A stretch of 64,000 bases of DNA, from assembly GCA_902556205.1 (NCBI GenBank), contig CACDVH010000001.1, positions 186,001 through 250,000 on the forward strand. The letters are read 5' to 3'. Source of the stretch: an uncultured Gammaproteobacteria bacterium (GTDB lineage Bacteria; Pseudomonadota; Gammaproteobacteria; PS1; Pseudothioglobaceae). This document shows, one piece after another, positions 55,598 through 64,000 of the stretch. Within the stretch, counting starts at the first letter, position 1; every line of letters starts with the position of its first letter. The position numbers were made by a program, and so were the translations under genes. The notes under the pieces are model-generated. The model was not told where the DNA came from, did no database searches, and saw only the letters and a program-made list of their open reading frames with translations.

Positions 55598-56089
55598 CTA
55601 GTAAGTAGTTTTATTTTTAATAAGTTGATCAATGAATGGCTTTATTTCCTCAGGCTCAACTGTTGCGCTAAAGCGTTTAACAGGCATGCCGTTGCGATCA
55701 ATTAGAAACTTTGTGAAATTCCATTTGATGCTGTCATTTAATTTACCTTTCAGCTCTGATTTTAAGTATTTGAAGGCCGGATGAGCATTTGAGCCGTTGA
55801 CTTCAATTTTTTCGGACAATTGAAAATTAACATCATAGTTAAGTTTACAAAAGCTTTTTATTTCATCTGCTGTTCCTGGCTCTTGCTTTCCAAATTGATT
55901 ACAAGGGAATCCAATAATTTCAAGGCCGGCATCCTTATATTCTTGGTATAGGCCTTCTAAACCCTTGTAGTGATAAGTTAAACCACAGTTGCTTGCTGTA
56001 TTGACTATAAGAACAATCTTGCCTTCGAAAGCTTTAAGTGAAACTTTTTCTCCATTAATATTGTTGAAATTAAATTGATATATGCTCAT
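55598..56089 (-). CDS. Glutathione peroxidase family protein (Cys type)
   Basis: A 163-residue thioredoxin-fold peroxidase. The catalytic Cys is C35 in NTASNCGLT, with the Gln of FPCNQFGKQEPG and the Trp/Asn of KWNFTKFL completing the active site. It uses cysteine rather than selenocysteine. Such bacterial enzymes often use thioredoxin rather than glutathione. It would remove H2O2 or lipid peroxides. It lies between prs and tRNA-Gln on the same strand. Confidence 0.92.
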   Translation of the reverse strand: MSIYQFNFNNINGEKVSLKAFEGKIVLIVNTASNCGLTYHYKGLEGLYQEYKDAGLEIIGFPCNQFGKQEPGTADEIKSFCKLNYDVNFQLSEKIEVNGSNAHPAFKYLKSELKGKLNDSIKWNFTKFLIDRNGMPVKRFSATVEPEEIKPFIDQLIKNKTTY

Positions 56090-56192
56090 TGTTGTCTATA
56101 AATCTAGTAAAAAATTTAATTGTACTCACTTCAAATGACTTTGAAGTGTTTAGTTGGTGGAGATAAGCTAATGAAGGATAGCAAAAAAAATT

Positions 56193-56267
56193 TGGCTGGG
56201 ATGGCAGGATTCGAACCTGCGAATGACGGGATCAAAACCCGTTGCCTTACCGCTTGGCGACATCCCA
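56193..56267 (-). tRNA. tRNA-Gln (anticodon TTG)
   Basis: A 75-nt cloverleaf with encoded CCA. The acceptor TGGGATG pairs with CATCCCA, the D-arm contains GCCAAGCGGTAAGGC, the anticodon loop is TTTTGAT and the T-arm has GTTCGAATC. It closely resembles E. coli tRNA-Gln. Its first 21 nucleotides overlap the 3' end of ispE on the same strand, so the ispE stop codon lies inside the D-arm. Confidence 0.95.
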
Positions 56268-57098
56268 ATTGTATAGCGGTGATTTATCAATCGCTTTCGC
56301 GACAAAACCAACCCACTTTGATGGCAATTCGTCCTTTGCTATCAATGCATCACTTTCATTTTCAAATGCTACGAAAACACATGAACCACTTCCTGTCATT
56401 CTTGCTTCATCAACATGCTTTCTAGTTGAATTAAGATACATCAAAGCATCTTTTATCTCACTATCCAAGTCTATTGCAGCATCCACACAGTCGTTATGTG
56501 GATTTGAAACTAATGAAAAATCGGTTATTTTCCTTTGTAGAGGTGACATTGTCAATGCTTTATGGCTGAATATTTCACGCGTAGAGATTTGTTTATTGAT
56601 TGAAACGACCAGATAGAAGTATTCTGGTAAATTTAATGGGGTAAGAATTTCACCAATTCCTTCTGCCCATGAACTTCTTCCTTCAATAAAAACAGGAACA
56701 TCTGCACCAATATCTTTTCCTATTGAGATCAGTTCTGTATTGGTTAATTTTAGATTCCAAAGTTTATTGAGAGCAATCAGAGTGGTTGCAGCATTTGAAC
56801 TCCCGCCTCCCAGTCCTCCGCCCTTAGGTATCTTTTTTAAAATTTTTATATCCACTCCACAATTGGCTCGTCTGTATTGTTTTAACTTTTTAGCACTCTT
56901 AATCATTAAATCATTGCTGATAAGAATATCTTCATTTCCTGAGATACGGTTTATTTTTCCATCATCTCTTAAACTAAAATGAATCTCATCATAAAAATCT
57001 AATAGCTGAAAAATGGTCTGTAAGTTGTGATACCCATCATCTCTTTTTGAGGTAATGTGAAGGAATAAATTGATTTTTGCGGGGGATAGGTAAGTCAA
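56247..57098 (-). CDS. ispE: 4-diphosphocytidyl-2-C-methyl-D-erythritol kinase
   Basis: A 283-residue GHMP kinase of the MEP isoprenoid pathway. It has SPAKINLFLHIT at the N-terminus, the ATP-binding PKGGGLGGGSSNAATTL and the C-terminal MTGSGSCVFV. The last residues (NWDVAKR) and the stop are encoded by the first 21 bp of tRNA-Gln; the family C-terminus is variable, so the protein is probably functional. It begins 1 bp after the end of orn. Confidence 0.95.
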   Translation of the reverse strand: MTYLSPAKINLFLHITSKRDDGYHNLQTIFQLLDFYDEIHFSLRDDGKINRISGNEDILISNDLMIKSAKKLKQYRRANCGVDIKILKKIPKGGGLGGGSSNAATTLIALNKLWNLKLTNTELISIGKDIGADVPVFIEGRSSWAEGIGEILTPLNLPEYFYLVVSINKQISTREIFSHKALTMSPLQRKITDFSLVSNPHNDCVDAAIDLDSEIKDALMYLNSTRKHVDEARMTGSGSCVFVAFENESDALIAKDELPSKWVGFVAKAIDKSPLYNWDVAKR

Positions 57099-57099
57099 T

Positions 57100-57642
57100 T
57101 TATGCTTTTATAAAGTGCTCTCTGTAGTACTTCAATTCATCGATGGAGTCATAGATATCTGACAAAGCTAAGTGCCTAGATTTTTTGAATGAGTTGTTGA
57201 TGATGTCTGGTTTCCAGCGATCAGCCAGTTCTTTTAGTGTTGAGACATCGATATGTCGGTAATGGAAAAACTTTTCAAGGGTAGGCATATAGTTATACAA
57301 AAATCTTCTGTCTTGACAAATTGAATTGCCGCACATAGGAGAAGCTCCCGAATCAACGTATTGAGAGAGAAAATCAAGTGTTTGAGATTCTGCTTGAGCG
57401 ACTGAAACTGAACTTTCTTTAACTCTCTGCACTAATCCAGAGCGGTTATGTTGATTGGTATTCCAATCATCCATACCATCTAGCAATTCAGTTTTTTGAT
57501 GAATTGCTAAAGATGGACCCTCACCAATAACATTAAGATTGGCATCCGTCACAACAGTTGCAATTTCAATAATGACGTCACTCTCGGGAACTAACCCTGT
57601 CATTTCAAGGTCTATCCAGATTAGATTGGTTTTTTTATTCAT
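57100..57642 (-). CDS. orn: Oligoribonuclease
   Basis: A 180-residue DEDDh 3'-5' exonuclease that degrades di- to pentaribonucleotides, including pGpG from c-di-GMP turnover. It has [20 protein letters not shown] (DED motif residues), [24 protein letters not shown] and the final His-Asp in [12 protein letters not shown]. It begins 2 bp after the trpD stop and ends 1 bp before ispE. Confidence 0.96.
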   Translation of the reverse strand: MNKKTNLIWIDLEMTGLVPESDVIIEIATVVTDANLNVIGEGPSLAIHQKTELLDGMDDWNTNQHNRSGLVQRVKESSVSVAQAESQTLDFLSQYVDSGASPMCGNSICQDRRFLYNYMPTLEKFFHYRHIDVSTLKELADRWKPDIINNSFKKSRHLALSDIYDSIDELKYYREHFIKA

Positions 57643-57644
57643 TG

Positions 57645-58661
57645 TTACTTATTACTTGCATGAATGTATGCATCAAGCTTATCTTGTGCTGAACCGTCTG
57701 ATAATGTTTGATTGGCTTTTGTGATGCCCTCTTCTAATGAATTTACTAGGCCACTCACGTAAATTGCAGCGCCAGCATTTAATGCAATAATATCTCTAGC
57801 TTCACCTTGCTTTCCAGAAAATGCTTCATGAATCAAAGCAAGAGATTGCTCAGCATTTTCAGCTTGAATTGAATCTAGGCTTCCTTCCTCTAGCCCAAAA
57901 TCATGAGGATGGACAGTATACGTTGAAATTTTATTATCTTTTAGCTCTGCCACATAAGTTTTGTTGGCAATGGAGAACTCATCAAGACCATCTTCAGAGT
58001 GGACCACCATAACATGGCGCGAATTAAGACCCTTTAAAACATTAGCAATCGGCTCAACTAGATTTTTATCAAAAACCCCCATAACTTGGTTTGGTGCTTT
58101 GGCTGGATTTGTCAAAGGACCCAATACGTTAAAAATTGTTCTTATTGCGAGCTCTTTACGAGGCCCAATTGCATGTTTCATAGCACTATGATGAGCGGGA
58201 GCAAACATAAAGCCCACCCCAATCTCCTCAATACACTGACTAATCAATTCTGGATTTAAGCTGAGATTGATACCAGCAGCTTCCAGTACATCTGCACTTC
58301 CAGATTTTGAGGATATTGAGCGATTTCCATGCTTTGCAACTTTTCCACCAGCCGCTGCAACTACAAAAGCTGAAGCTGTTGAAATATTGAAAAGTCCAAG
58401 ACCATCTCCTCCCGTACCACAGGTGTCAACTAAGAACTCATCACTACTTAATTTGACTGATGTGGCAAGAGCTCTCATCACTTTTGCACTGGCAGTAATT
58501 TCTTCAATTGTCTCACCCTTCATTGAAAGTCCAACTAGAAATGCACCAATCTGAGCATCGGTAGTTTGGCCTGTCATAATGCTACTCATGACATCATGCA
58601 TCTCACTTTCATTCAAGTTTTGTCTTGAAATAACTGCTTTGATTGCTTCATTTATATTCAT
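57645..58661 (-). CDS. trpD: Anthranilate phosphoribosyltransferase
   Basis: A 338-residue enzyme of tryptophan synthesis that joins anthranilate to PRPP. It has [52 protein letters not shown] and [14 protein letters not shown]. Other trp genes are not adjacent. It lies between pepP (2 bp) and orn (2 bp) in a compact leftward string. Confidence 0.96.
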   Translation of the reverse strand: MNINEAIKAVISRQNLNESEMHDVMSSIMTGQTTDAQIGAFLVGLSMKGETIEEITASAKVMRALATSVKLSSDEFLVDTCGTGGDGLGLFNISTASAFVVAAAGGKVAKHGNRSISSKSGSADVLEAAGINLSLNPELISQCIEEIGVGFMFAPAHHSAMKHAIGPRKELAIRTIFNVLGPLTNPAKAPNQVMGVFDKNLVEPIANVLKGLNSRHVMVVHSEDGLDEFSIANKTYVAELKDNKISTYTVHPHDFGLEEGSLDSIQAENAEQSLALIHEAFSGKQGEARDIIALNAGAAIYVSGLVNSLEEGITKANQTLSDGSAQDKLDAYIHASNK

Positions 58662-58663
58662 AA

Positions 58664-59914
58664 CTATTGCTGACTCATTAGTAGTTCAATTTCATCAATC
58701 TCTTTAGCTGCTTTTTGGGAGAGAACATGATTTCCTTTATCAGTCACTAGAACATCGTCTTCTATTCTGACTCCTATGCCCCAGTATTTAGGGTCAATTT
58801 TATCATCCCTTCGGATATAAATTCCAGGCTCGACGGTTGTTACCATACCACTTTTAAACTCACGGAACTCTCCATTCACTAATTTACTACCTACGTCATG
58901 TACATCAAGTCCCAACCAATGCCCAGTGTTGTGCATATAAAATTTAGTTAAATCCTCAGGCGATTTCATAATTCCTAGCTTGATAAGGCCATCCGTTATT
59001 ATTTGACAGGCAGTCTCATGTGGCTTATTGGAGCTGACCCCAGGCCTAATAGATTGAATAGCAGATTTTTGCGCTCTCAAAACAAGATCATATATCTCTC
59101 TTTGAGCATCATTAAACTTTCCATTAATCGGAAAAGTTCTCGTAATATCTGAGGCATAGCCGTTAATCTCACAACCTGCATCAATCAAAAGTAGATCCCC
59201 ATTTTTCAGCTCTTTATTGTTTTCAGTATAATGCAAAATGCATGCATTTTCACCACTTGCAACGATTGGAGGGTAGGAGTGTTCAGAGTTGCTATTTCTA
59301 AAATGTGAGTCAAACACAGAGGCAATATTATGCTCAAAAAGTCCAGGTATAGACTCTTTCATTGCATTTATATGGGCTTCAGATGCTAGGTCAGCTGCAT
59401 CCTGCATATTTTTCAATTCTTCCTTGTCTTTTATAAGTCGCATTTCTGAAACAAAAGGGTTTAAAGGTTTTAGTCTGCTTTCAAAAAGAGAATGAATGCG
59501 TTTATTATGAATATTTGTGCTGGAATGGTCTTTCCAGCCACCACCTGCCGGTGCATCATAATAAATGGCAGAGCCTTTTTTAGTAAAAGAGTCAATATGA
59601 TCAAAAAAAGTATCAATGTCATATGCCTGATTCACTAACAAAATTTCTGGAGCAAGTTCAGCTCCTAGTCTGATTCCATTCCAAATCTCTTTGGTCTCGT
59701 CCTTCGGTCTTAAGAACATGACATAGCTATCTTTGCTAAATACAGCTATTGCATCGGGCTCTATAAATCCAGTTAGATACCAAAAATTACTATCTGGACG
59801 AAATGGATAAGTCACATCACTGTTTCTTTTTTGTTCGCTATTGGTTGACACAATGACCACTGCATCATGACCCAACATGCTTAACAACTCCTCTCTTCTT
59901 TTTTGATGTATCAT
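58664..59914 (-). CDS. pepP: Xaa-Pro aminopeptidase
   Basis: A 416-residue M24B metallopeptidase removing an N-terminal residue before proline. The five metal ligands can be placed: Asp in LLIDAGCE and ASDITRTFP, His in NTGHWLGLDVHD, and Glu in TTVEPGIYI and GVRIEDDVL. The N-terminal MIHQKRREELLSMLG and SNFWYLTGF are typical. The start at 59914 avoids running into the divergent rsmE gene. Unlike the creatinase at 19247, it keeps the metal site. Confidence 0.94.
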   Translation of the reverse strand: MIHQKRREELLSMLGHDAVVIVSTNSEQKRNSDVTYPFRPDSNFWYLTGFIEPDAIAVFSKDSYVMFLRPKDETKEIWNGIRLGAELAPEILLVNQAYDIDTFFDHIDSFTKKGSAIYYDAPAGGGWKDHSSTNIHNKRIHSLFESRLKPLNPFVSEMRLIKDKEELKNMQDAADLASEAHINAMKESIPGLFEHNIASVFDSHFRNSNSEHSYPPIVASGENACILHYTENNKELKNGDLLLIDAGCEINGYASDITRTFPINGKFNDAQREIYDLVLRAQKSAIQSIRPGVSSNKPHETACQIITDGLIKLGIMKSPEDLTKFYMHNTGHWLGLDVHDVGSKLVNGEFREFKSGMVTTVEPGIYIRRDDKIDPKYWGIGVRIEDDVLVTDKGNHVLSQKAAKEIDEIELLMSQQ

Positions 59915-59961
59915 TTTATTTGGTGTATTAATTCTTAGATATACAACGCAAGAAAGATACC

Positions 59962-60678
59962 ATGAAAACGATACGACTTTACCAAAATACACCTTTTACT
60001 GAGGGTAAAACAGCTGAATTAAATAGTGATAATAGTCACCATTTAAACAAGGTTTTACGTTTTCCAGTCGGTAAAAATATTACAGTATTTAACGGTGACG
60101 GTTTCGATTACAAAGCGCTAGTTCAAGATGCCAAAAAAACAACCAGTCTTAAAATTATTTCTAGAGAAAGAAACAATTCAGAATCAAAATTAGATTTAAC
60201 CCTCGCTCAGGGGATTGCAAAAGGTGAAAAAATGGATTTTTTGATCCAAAAAGCGGTTGAGTTGGGAGTCACAAGAATAATACCAATGAAATTAGAGCGT
60301 TGTGTTGTCAGGCTGAGAGATGAGAAAGTTCAAAAAAAAATTGATCATTGGCAAAAAATTGCTAACCATGCCTGTGAACAGTCAGGTCGTTCAGTCATTG
60401 TCAGCGTGTCTGATCCAGTTTCGCTCGAAGGGCTATTAGAAGAGACGAGCCACAATGGCTTTATTTTGCACCACCGAGCACAAATCGGCCTGAGTCAAGT
60501 GCAGGAAACTTCAAATGCAACTATATTGATTGGGCCAGAAGGTGGATTGACCGAAAAAGAAGTTAGTGATTCTGAGTTTGCGGGATATCAGTCAGTCCAT
60601 ATTGGAAAGAGGGTTTTGAGAACAGAAACTGCTTCACTGGCAGCAATTGCTAATATGCAGTTGCTATGGGGGAGCTAA
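59962..60678 (+). CDS. rsmE: 16S rRNA (uracil-1498-N3)-methyltransferase
   Basis: A 238-residue SPOUT-class methyltransferase. It has HHLNKVLRFPVGKNITVFNGDG at the N-terminus, KGEKMDFLIQKAVELGV, and the knot residues ILIGPEGGLTEKEV and LGKRVLRTETA-like IGKRVLRTETAS. It modifies U1498 of 16S rRNA. It is divergent from pepP across 47 bp and convergent with proC. Confidence 0.95.
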   Translation: MKTIRLYQNTPFTEGKTAELNSDNSHHLNKVLRFPVGKNITVFNGDGFDYKALVQDAKKTTSLKIISRERNNSESKLDLTLAQGIAKGEKMDFLIQKAVELGVTRIIPMKLERCVVRLRDEKVQKKIDHWQKIANHACEQSGRSVIVSVSDPVSLEGLLEETSHNGFILHHRAQIGLSQVQETSNATILIGPEGGLTEKEVSDSEFAGYQSVHIGKRVLRTETASLAAIANMQLLWGS

Positions 60679-60692
60679 AAGGAAATAAAGTC

Positions 60693-61523
60693 TTATTCAA
60701 TGTTGCCTAGTTCTTGACTGAGCTCCCGTGCACGGTCGTAGGCAGCTCTTGTTGCAGCTGCAACAATTCCCTCAAAGTTCTGATCTTGAAAGGTTTCGAT
60801 TGCTGATTGCGTAGTCCCATTTGGTGATGTAACTTCCGCACGTAGGGTGCGCGAATCTTTGCCAGAGTTCGTCGCCATGATGCTTGCACCTAGACTGGTT
60901 TTGATGCTCAAAGCATCAGCTGTATCTTCATCCAGGCCCAGGGCCATAGCGGCCTGCTTCATGGACTGCATCATTAAGAAAAAATAAGCGGGTCCACTCC
61001 CTGAAATAGCTGTAATTGCATCCAATAGATTTTCCTCATTGACCCAAAAGCATTCCCCCACAGCAGATAACAACAAGTTTACTGATTTTTTTTGGAGGTC
61101 ATTGACGAGTTCGTTCGCATAAAGACCTGTCACTCCAGACTGAAAAAGAGCAGGCGTGTTGGGCATTGTTCTAACGAGTGCAAAGTCACCGCCAAGCCAT
61201 CGATTAATATCTTTACTTTTGATGCCAGCAACAATGGAGACAAAGAGCTGATCTGTTGAGGCTTTATTTTTGAGCTCATGGCAAACTACTGAGAGGACTT
61301 GAGGTTTAACTGCAAAAACGACAATATCACTGTTATTTAACAATGAGACATTGTCTGGTTGGGCAGTTACTCCCAGTTCAGAGCTGCGTTTTTCTAGAAG
61401 CTCAGGATTGGCGTCACTAACATTAATATTTTTGGCTTCAAAGCCATCACTCAATAGCCCCTTAATAAGAGCATAGGCCATATTACCAGCGCCAATAAAT
61501 CCAATGACTGTTTTGTTTTCCAT
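60693..61523 (-). CDS. proC: Pyrroline-5-carboxylate reductase
   Basis: A 276-residue enzyme for the last step of proline synthesis, reducing P5C with NADPH. It has GFIGAGNMAYALIKGLL at the N-terminus, VFAVKPQVL, RTMPNTPALFQSGVTGLYAN, SGSGPAYFFLMM and the C-terminal LRAEVTSPNGTTQSAIE. Length and motifs are normal. It is divergent from the gph gene across 66 bp. Confidence 0.96.
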   Translation of the reverse strand: MENKTVIGFIGAGNMAYALIKGLLSDGFEAKNINVSDANPELLEKRSSELGVTAQPDNVSLLNNSDIVVFAVKPQVLSVVCHELKNKASTDQLFVSIVAGIKSKDINRWLGGDFALVRTMPNTPALFQSGVTGLYANELVNDLQKKSVNLLLSAVGECFWVNEENLLDAITAISGSGPAYFFLMMQSMKQAAMALGLDEDTADALSIKTSLGASIMATNSGKDSRTLRAEVTSPNGTTQSAIETFQDQNFEGIVAAATRAAYDRARELSQELGNIE

Positions 61524-61589
61524 ATAAAATATCTTTGTATTGAATGCTTAATTCAATTCTACCAAAGTTGTAATAAATATAGAACATTA

Positions 61590-62258
61590 ATGACAATATT
61601 TCAGCCAAAACTAGTAATGATTGATGCCGACGGAACTTTGGTCGATAGTGTCCCTGATTTGGCTTATTGTGTTGACCAGATGATGGTTGCTCTGGATATG
61701 CCATTAAGAGGAGAGGATGCAGTTAGGCACTGGGTTGGAAACGGGGTTCCTAGGTTGGTTGAAAGGGCTTTGACAGGGGAATTGGATGGCTCTCCAAGTA
61801 AAGAGGCATTCGACAAAGCGTATCCAATTTTTTTAGATTTGTACGCCCAAAATTCATCCGTTAGGTCTACTCTCTATGATGGCGTAATGGAGGGTTTAGA
61901 TTATTTAAAATCTAAGGACTACCTTTTAGGCTGTGTTACAAATAAAGCCGAGCAGTTTACGCTTCCATTACTTAAATCTTTAGGGATTATTGACTATTTT
62001 GGAGTGGTTATTTCTGGTGACACTTTAGAAAGAAAGAAGCCAGACCCAATGCCACTGATTCATAGTGCTTACTTTTTTAATGTTAAGCCCAATGAGTGCC
62101 TAATGCTAGGCGACTCAGTTAGTGACGTGAAGGCCGCTAGAGCAGCAAATTTTCAGATTATATGCATGTCATATGGTTACAATCATGGCAACAATATTGC
62201 TGATGAAAATCCTGACCTTGTAATCGATTCAATGAAGCAATTGCGAGACTACCTCTAG
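61590..62258 (+). CDS. gph: Phosphoglycolate phosphatase
   Basis: A 222-residue HAD hydrolase with the nucleophile motif MIDADGTLVDSVPDLA, motif II VTNKAEQ and motif IV MLGDSVSDVKAARAA. The SVPDLA and HWVGNGVPRLVERAL segments match Gph, which removes phosphate from 2-phosphoglycolate formed by DNA repair or by Rubisco oxygenation. It overlaps the bioA GTG start by one base. Confidence 0.92.
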   Translation: MTIFQPKLVMIDADGTLVDSVPDLAYCVDQMMVALDMPLRGEDAVRHWVGNGVPRLVERALTGELDGSPSKEAFDKAYPIFLDLYAQNSSVRSTLYDGVMEGLDYLKSKDYLLGCVTNKAEQFTLPLLKSLGIIDYFGVVISGDTLERKKPDPMPLIHSAYFFNVKPNECLMLGDSVSDVKAARAANFQIICMSYGYNHGNNIADENPDLVIDSMKQLRDYL

Positions 62259-63499
62259 TGAATATCGAAGAAAATCATATCTGGCACCCTTATGCCAATA
62301 TCCCAAACAAGGTCCCAACATACCATGTAGAGAGTGCAAAGGGGGTGTATCTGAATTTCACGAATGGAGCATGCGTCATTGACGGGATGAGCTCCTGGTG
62401 GTGCATGATACATGGCTACAATAATGCCTATATAAATGATGCCATTAAGTTTCAGATTGATCAAGTGTCGCACGTGATGTTCGGGGGTCTGACTCATCAA
62501 CCAGCCATTGACTTATGTGAAAAGCTAATCAATTTGACACCCAAAGGCCTAGATAAGGTATTTTTTGCTGATTCGGGCTCTGTCTCAGTTGAGGTTTCTC
62601 TCAAAATGGCTATTCAGTACTGGCAAAACAAAGGTCAAAAAGAAAAGTCATATTTTTTAACGCCAAGGGGTGGTTACCATGGCGACACTTTTGGCGCTAT
62701 GAGCGTTTGTGATCCAAACAAGGGTATGCACCACCTTTTTAGTGAAGTTTTACCGAAGCATTATTTTGTTATGCAGCCTAAACCTCATAACACTGATGAG
62801 GCACTTGCTGATTTGGAGTCTAGGCTGAGCAAAAATCATAAAAAAATCGCGGCTATGATTCTTGAGCCAATAGTTCAGGGCGCTGGAGGAATGAATATCT
62901 ATAATGAAGACTACCTGAAAGGTTCTAGAGCACTATGTGACAAGTTCAACGTCCTTATGATTGTTGATGAGATAGCCACTGGGTTTGGGCGAACAGGTGA
63001 GTTTTTTGGTTGTAATCATGCTAATATCTCTCCAGATATTATGTGCGTAGGAAAGGCTTTGACAGGTGGCTATATGACAATGGCTGCTGCCATAACTAAC
63101 AAAGATGTTTCTGAAACAGTTGGCGTACTAATGCACGGACCCACCTTTATGGCCAACCCTTTGGCCTGTTCTGCAGCGATTGCAAGTATTGATCTTCTGT
63201 TAACGAGCAACTGGAAAAAAAGAGTCACCGAAATTGAAACGATTTTAAGAGATCAATTGATGCCACTAAAGAGTCATCAATCTATACTTGACGTCAGGAT
63301 TCTTGGTGCAATCGGTGTTTTAGAGTTCAATGAAGCTTTGGATATGAAAAAAACTCAGGAAGAGCTGATTGAGTCTGGGGTTTGGCTCAGGCCTTATGGG
63401 AAGTTACTCTACACTATGCCGCCCTTTGTAATATCTGACGAAGAGTTGTTGGCTATTACTCAGGCGATGGCTAATATTGTTGGCGACTCGTTAGAGTAA
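62258..63499 (+). CDS. bioA: Adenosylmethionine-8-amino-7-oxononanoate aminotransferase
   Basis: A 413-residue class III PLP aminotransferase of biotin synthesis. It has IWHPYAN, the GMSSWWCMIHGYNN segment diagnostic for BioA, GGYHGDTFGAMSVCDP, the PLP Asp in MIVDEIATGFGRTG and the PLP Lys in VGKALTGGYM. It starts with GTG directly after gph. Other bio genes are absent from the window. It ends 5 bp before the convergent priA. Confidence 0.95.
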   Translation: MNIEENHIWHPYANIPNKVPTYHVESAKGVYLNFTNGACVIDGMSSWWCMIHGYNNAYINDAIKFQIDQVSHVMFGGLTHQPAIDLCEKLINLTPKGLDKVFFADSGSVSVEVSLKMAIQYWQNKGQKEKSYFLTPRGGYHGDTFGAMSVCDPNKGMHHLFSEVLPKHYFVMQPKPHNTDEALADLESRLSKNHKKIAAMILEPIVQGAGGMNIYNEDYLKGSRALCDKFNVLMIVDEIATGFGRTGEFFGCNHANISPDIMCVGKALTGGYMTMAAAITNKDVSETVGVLMHGPTFMANPLACSAAIASIDLLLTSNWKKRVTEIETILRDQLMPLKSHQSILDVRILGAIGVLEFNEALDMKKTQEELIESGVWLRPYGKLLYTMPPFVISDEELLAITQAMANIVGDSLE

Positions 63500-63504
63500 T
63501 TTAT

Positions 63505-64000
63505 CTATTCAACAGGGTCAATGTCGACAAACCATCGTACTGATGAGCTCACCCTGATAGTTTCAACATGCTGATAAAAAGTCTGAATTAATCTACGAAG
63601 CTGTCCTCTGTCTTCTGATTGCAAGTAAAGATTAAAGTAGTAGTAATCTGATTTCCGTTCAATGACTCCAGGAACTGGACCCCAAATTTCGACTGATTCA
63701 ATCTCAATGCTATTAATTAATTGGGCCACTTCGGTCAAAAAATTCTCTGCTAAAATTTTGTTTTTAGCATTTGCACAAATTAACGCTTGATGAGCAAAAG
63801 GTGGCAGTTTCGTGTCTTTGCGCTCCAATAAAAGGGTTTTGGCATATTCAGTGTAGCGCGAATCTTTCACAAAGTTGAATATAGGATGATTCGGGTAACG
63901 GGTCTGTATATTGACCTCTCCTTTATATTTCCCTCTTCCACATCTTCCTGAAACCTGAATAAGTAGTTGAGCTAAGTGTTCCGTGGCCCTAAAGTCAGTT
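63505..64000 (-). CDS. priA: Primosomal protein N' (replication restart helicase PriA), C-terminal part
   Basis: The frame stays open to the right edge of the window, so this is the C-terminal ~165 residues of a longer gene; the GTG at 63870 is internal. It has DFRATEHLAQLLIQVSGRCGRG (helicase motif VI) and GEVNIQTRYPNHP, then the C-terminal domain with LPPFAHQALI and EIWGPVPGVIERK. PriA restarts stalled replication forks. The zinc-binding and Walker regions lie outside the window. Confidence 0.93.
   Translation of the reverse strand, partial: TDFRATEHLAQLLIQVSGRCGRGKYKGEVNIQTRYPNHPIFNFVKDSRYTEYAKTLLLERKDTKLPPFAHQALICANAKNKILAENFLTEVAQLINSIEIESVEIWGPVPGVIERKSDYYYFNLYLQSEDRGQLRRLIQTFYQHVETIRVSSSVRWFVDIDPVE

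Noticed and set aside
1-64000. CRISPR arrays, insertion sequences, prophage or integron features
   Set aside because: No regularly spaced direct repeats, transposase-like or integrase-like frames, or attachment-site duplications next to the tRNA genes were found.

Overview
The window is an AT-rich, tightly packed bacterial chromosome segment with many 4-25 bp overlaps between genes and no insertion sequences, prophage or CRISPR. Its housekeeping genes are gammaproteobacterial: ispE/tRNA-Gln/prs order, lptM-lysA, lptC-lptA, aat, nudE, dsbB, rsmE. The small intergenic spaces, the PPi-dependent phosphofructokinase and the large set of genes for methylated glycine derivatives suggest a marine gammaproteobacterium of the SUP05/Ca. 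Thioglobus type. That placement is inference; no rRNA is present to test it. Left third (1-34 kb): an accessory catabolic island. It begins with the tail of an ABC-transporter ATPase. A divergent pair of operons follows. Leftward are a MttB-like trimethylamine methyltransferase homologue without pyrrolysine, two overlapping short-chain dehydrogenases and a DadA-like FAD oxidoreductase. Rightward are an aldehyde dehydrogenase, an M19 dipeptidase-like protein lacking the usual HxD metal motif, a 580-residue protein I do not recognise and a DUF3726-like protein. Next come serine dehydratase, an APS kinase fused to only the last domain of CysN, a GhrA-like reductase, the glycine cleavage genes gcvT-H-P with a GcvR-like ACT protein, and CysQ. 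A leftward operon follows: fused 5-oxoprolinase/hydantoinase, DUF1989 protein, EamA transporter, and a creatinase with all catalytic residues I could check. A rightward set holds a second EamA transporter, a GbcB-like ferredoxin reductase, heterotetrameric sarcosine oxidase soxBDAG, and an HD-domain protein with a PhnZ/TmpB-like metal-ligand pattern. Read together: creatine (and probably other N-methylated glycine sources) -> sarcosine (creatinase) -> glycine plus a C1 unit (SoxBDAG) -> CO2, NH3 and a second C1 unit (GcvTHP); serine made from glycine plus C1 would go to pyruvate through SdaA. glyA and a Rieske oxygenase are not in the window. Middle and right (34-64 kb): mostly conserved core genes. 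These are dsbB, cfa, thiE, lptC-lptA, adk, PPi-PFK, yrfG, cysS, rubredoxin, leuB, alkA, a hydroxyisobutyrate-dehydrogenase-like/PhyH pair, nudE, aat, lptM-lysA-yhbY, lpxB-nadC, a second CysQ-like phosphatase, peptidase E, tRNA-Ile2(CAT), rpoD, prs, glutathione peroxidase, tRNA-Gln overlapping ispE, orn, trpD, pepP, rsmE, proC, gph, bioA and the C-terminal part of priA. No intergenic stretch exceeds 300 bp. The longest is about 240 bp (39837-40076) and holds a 15-bp inverted repeat. All functional calls come from reading the translated sequences and from remembered family motifs; no database search was run.
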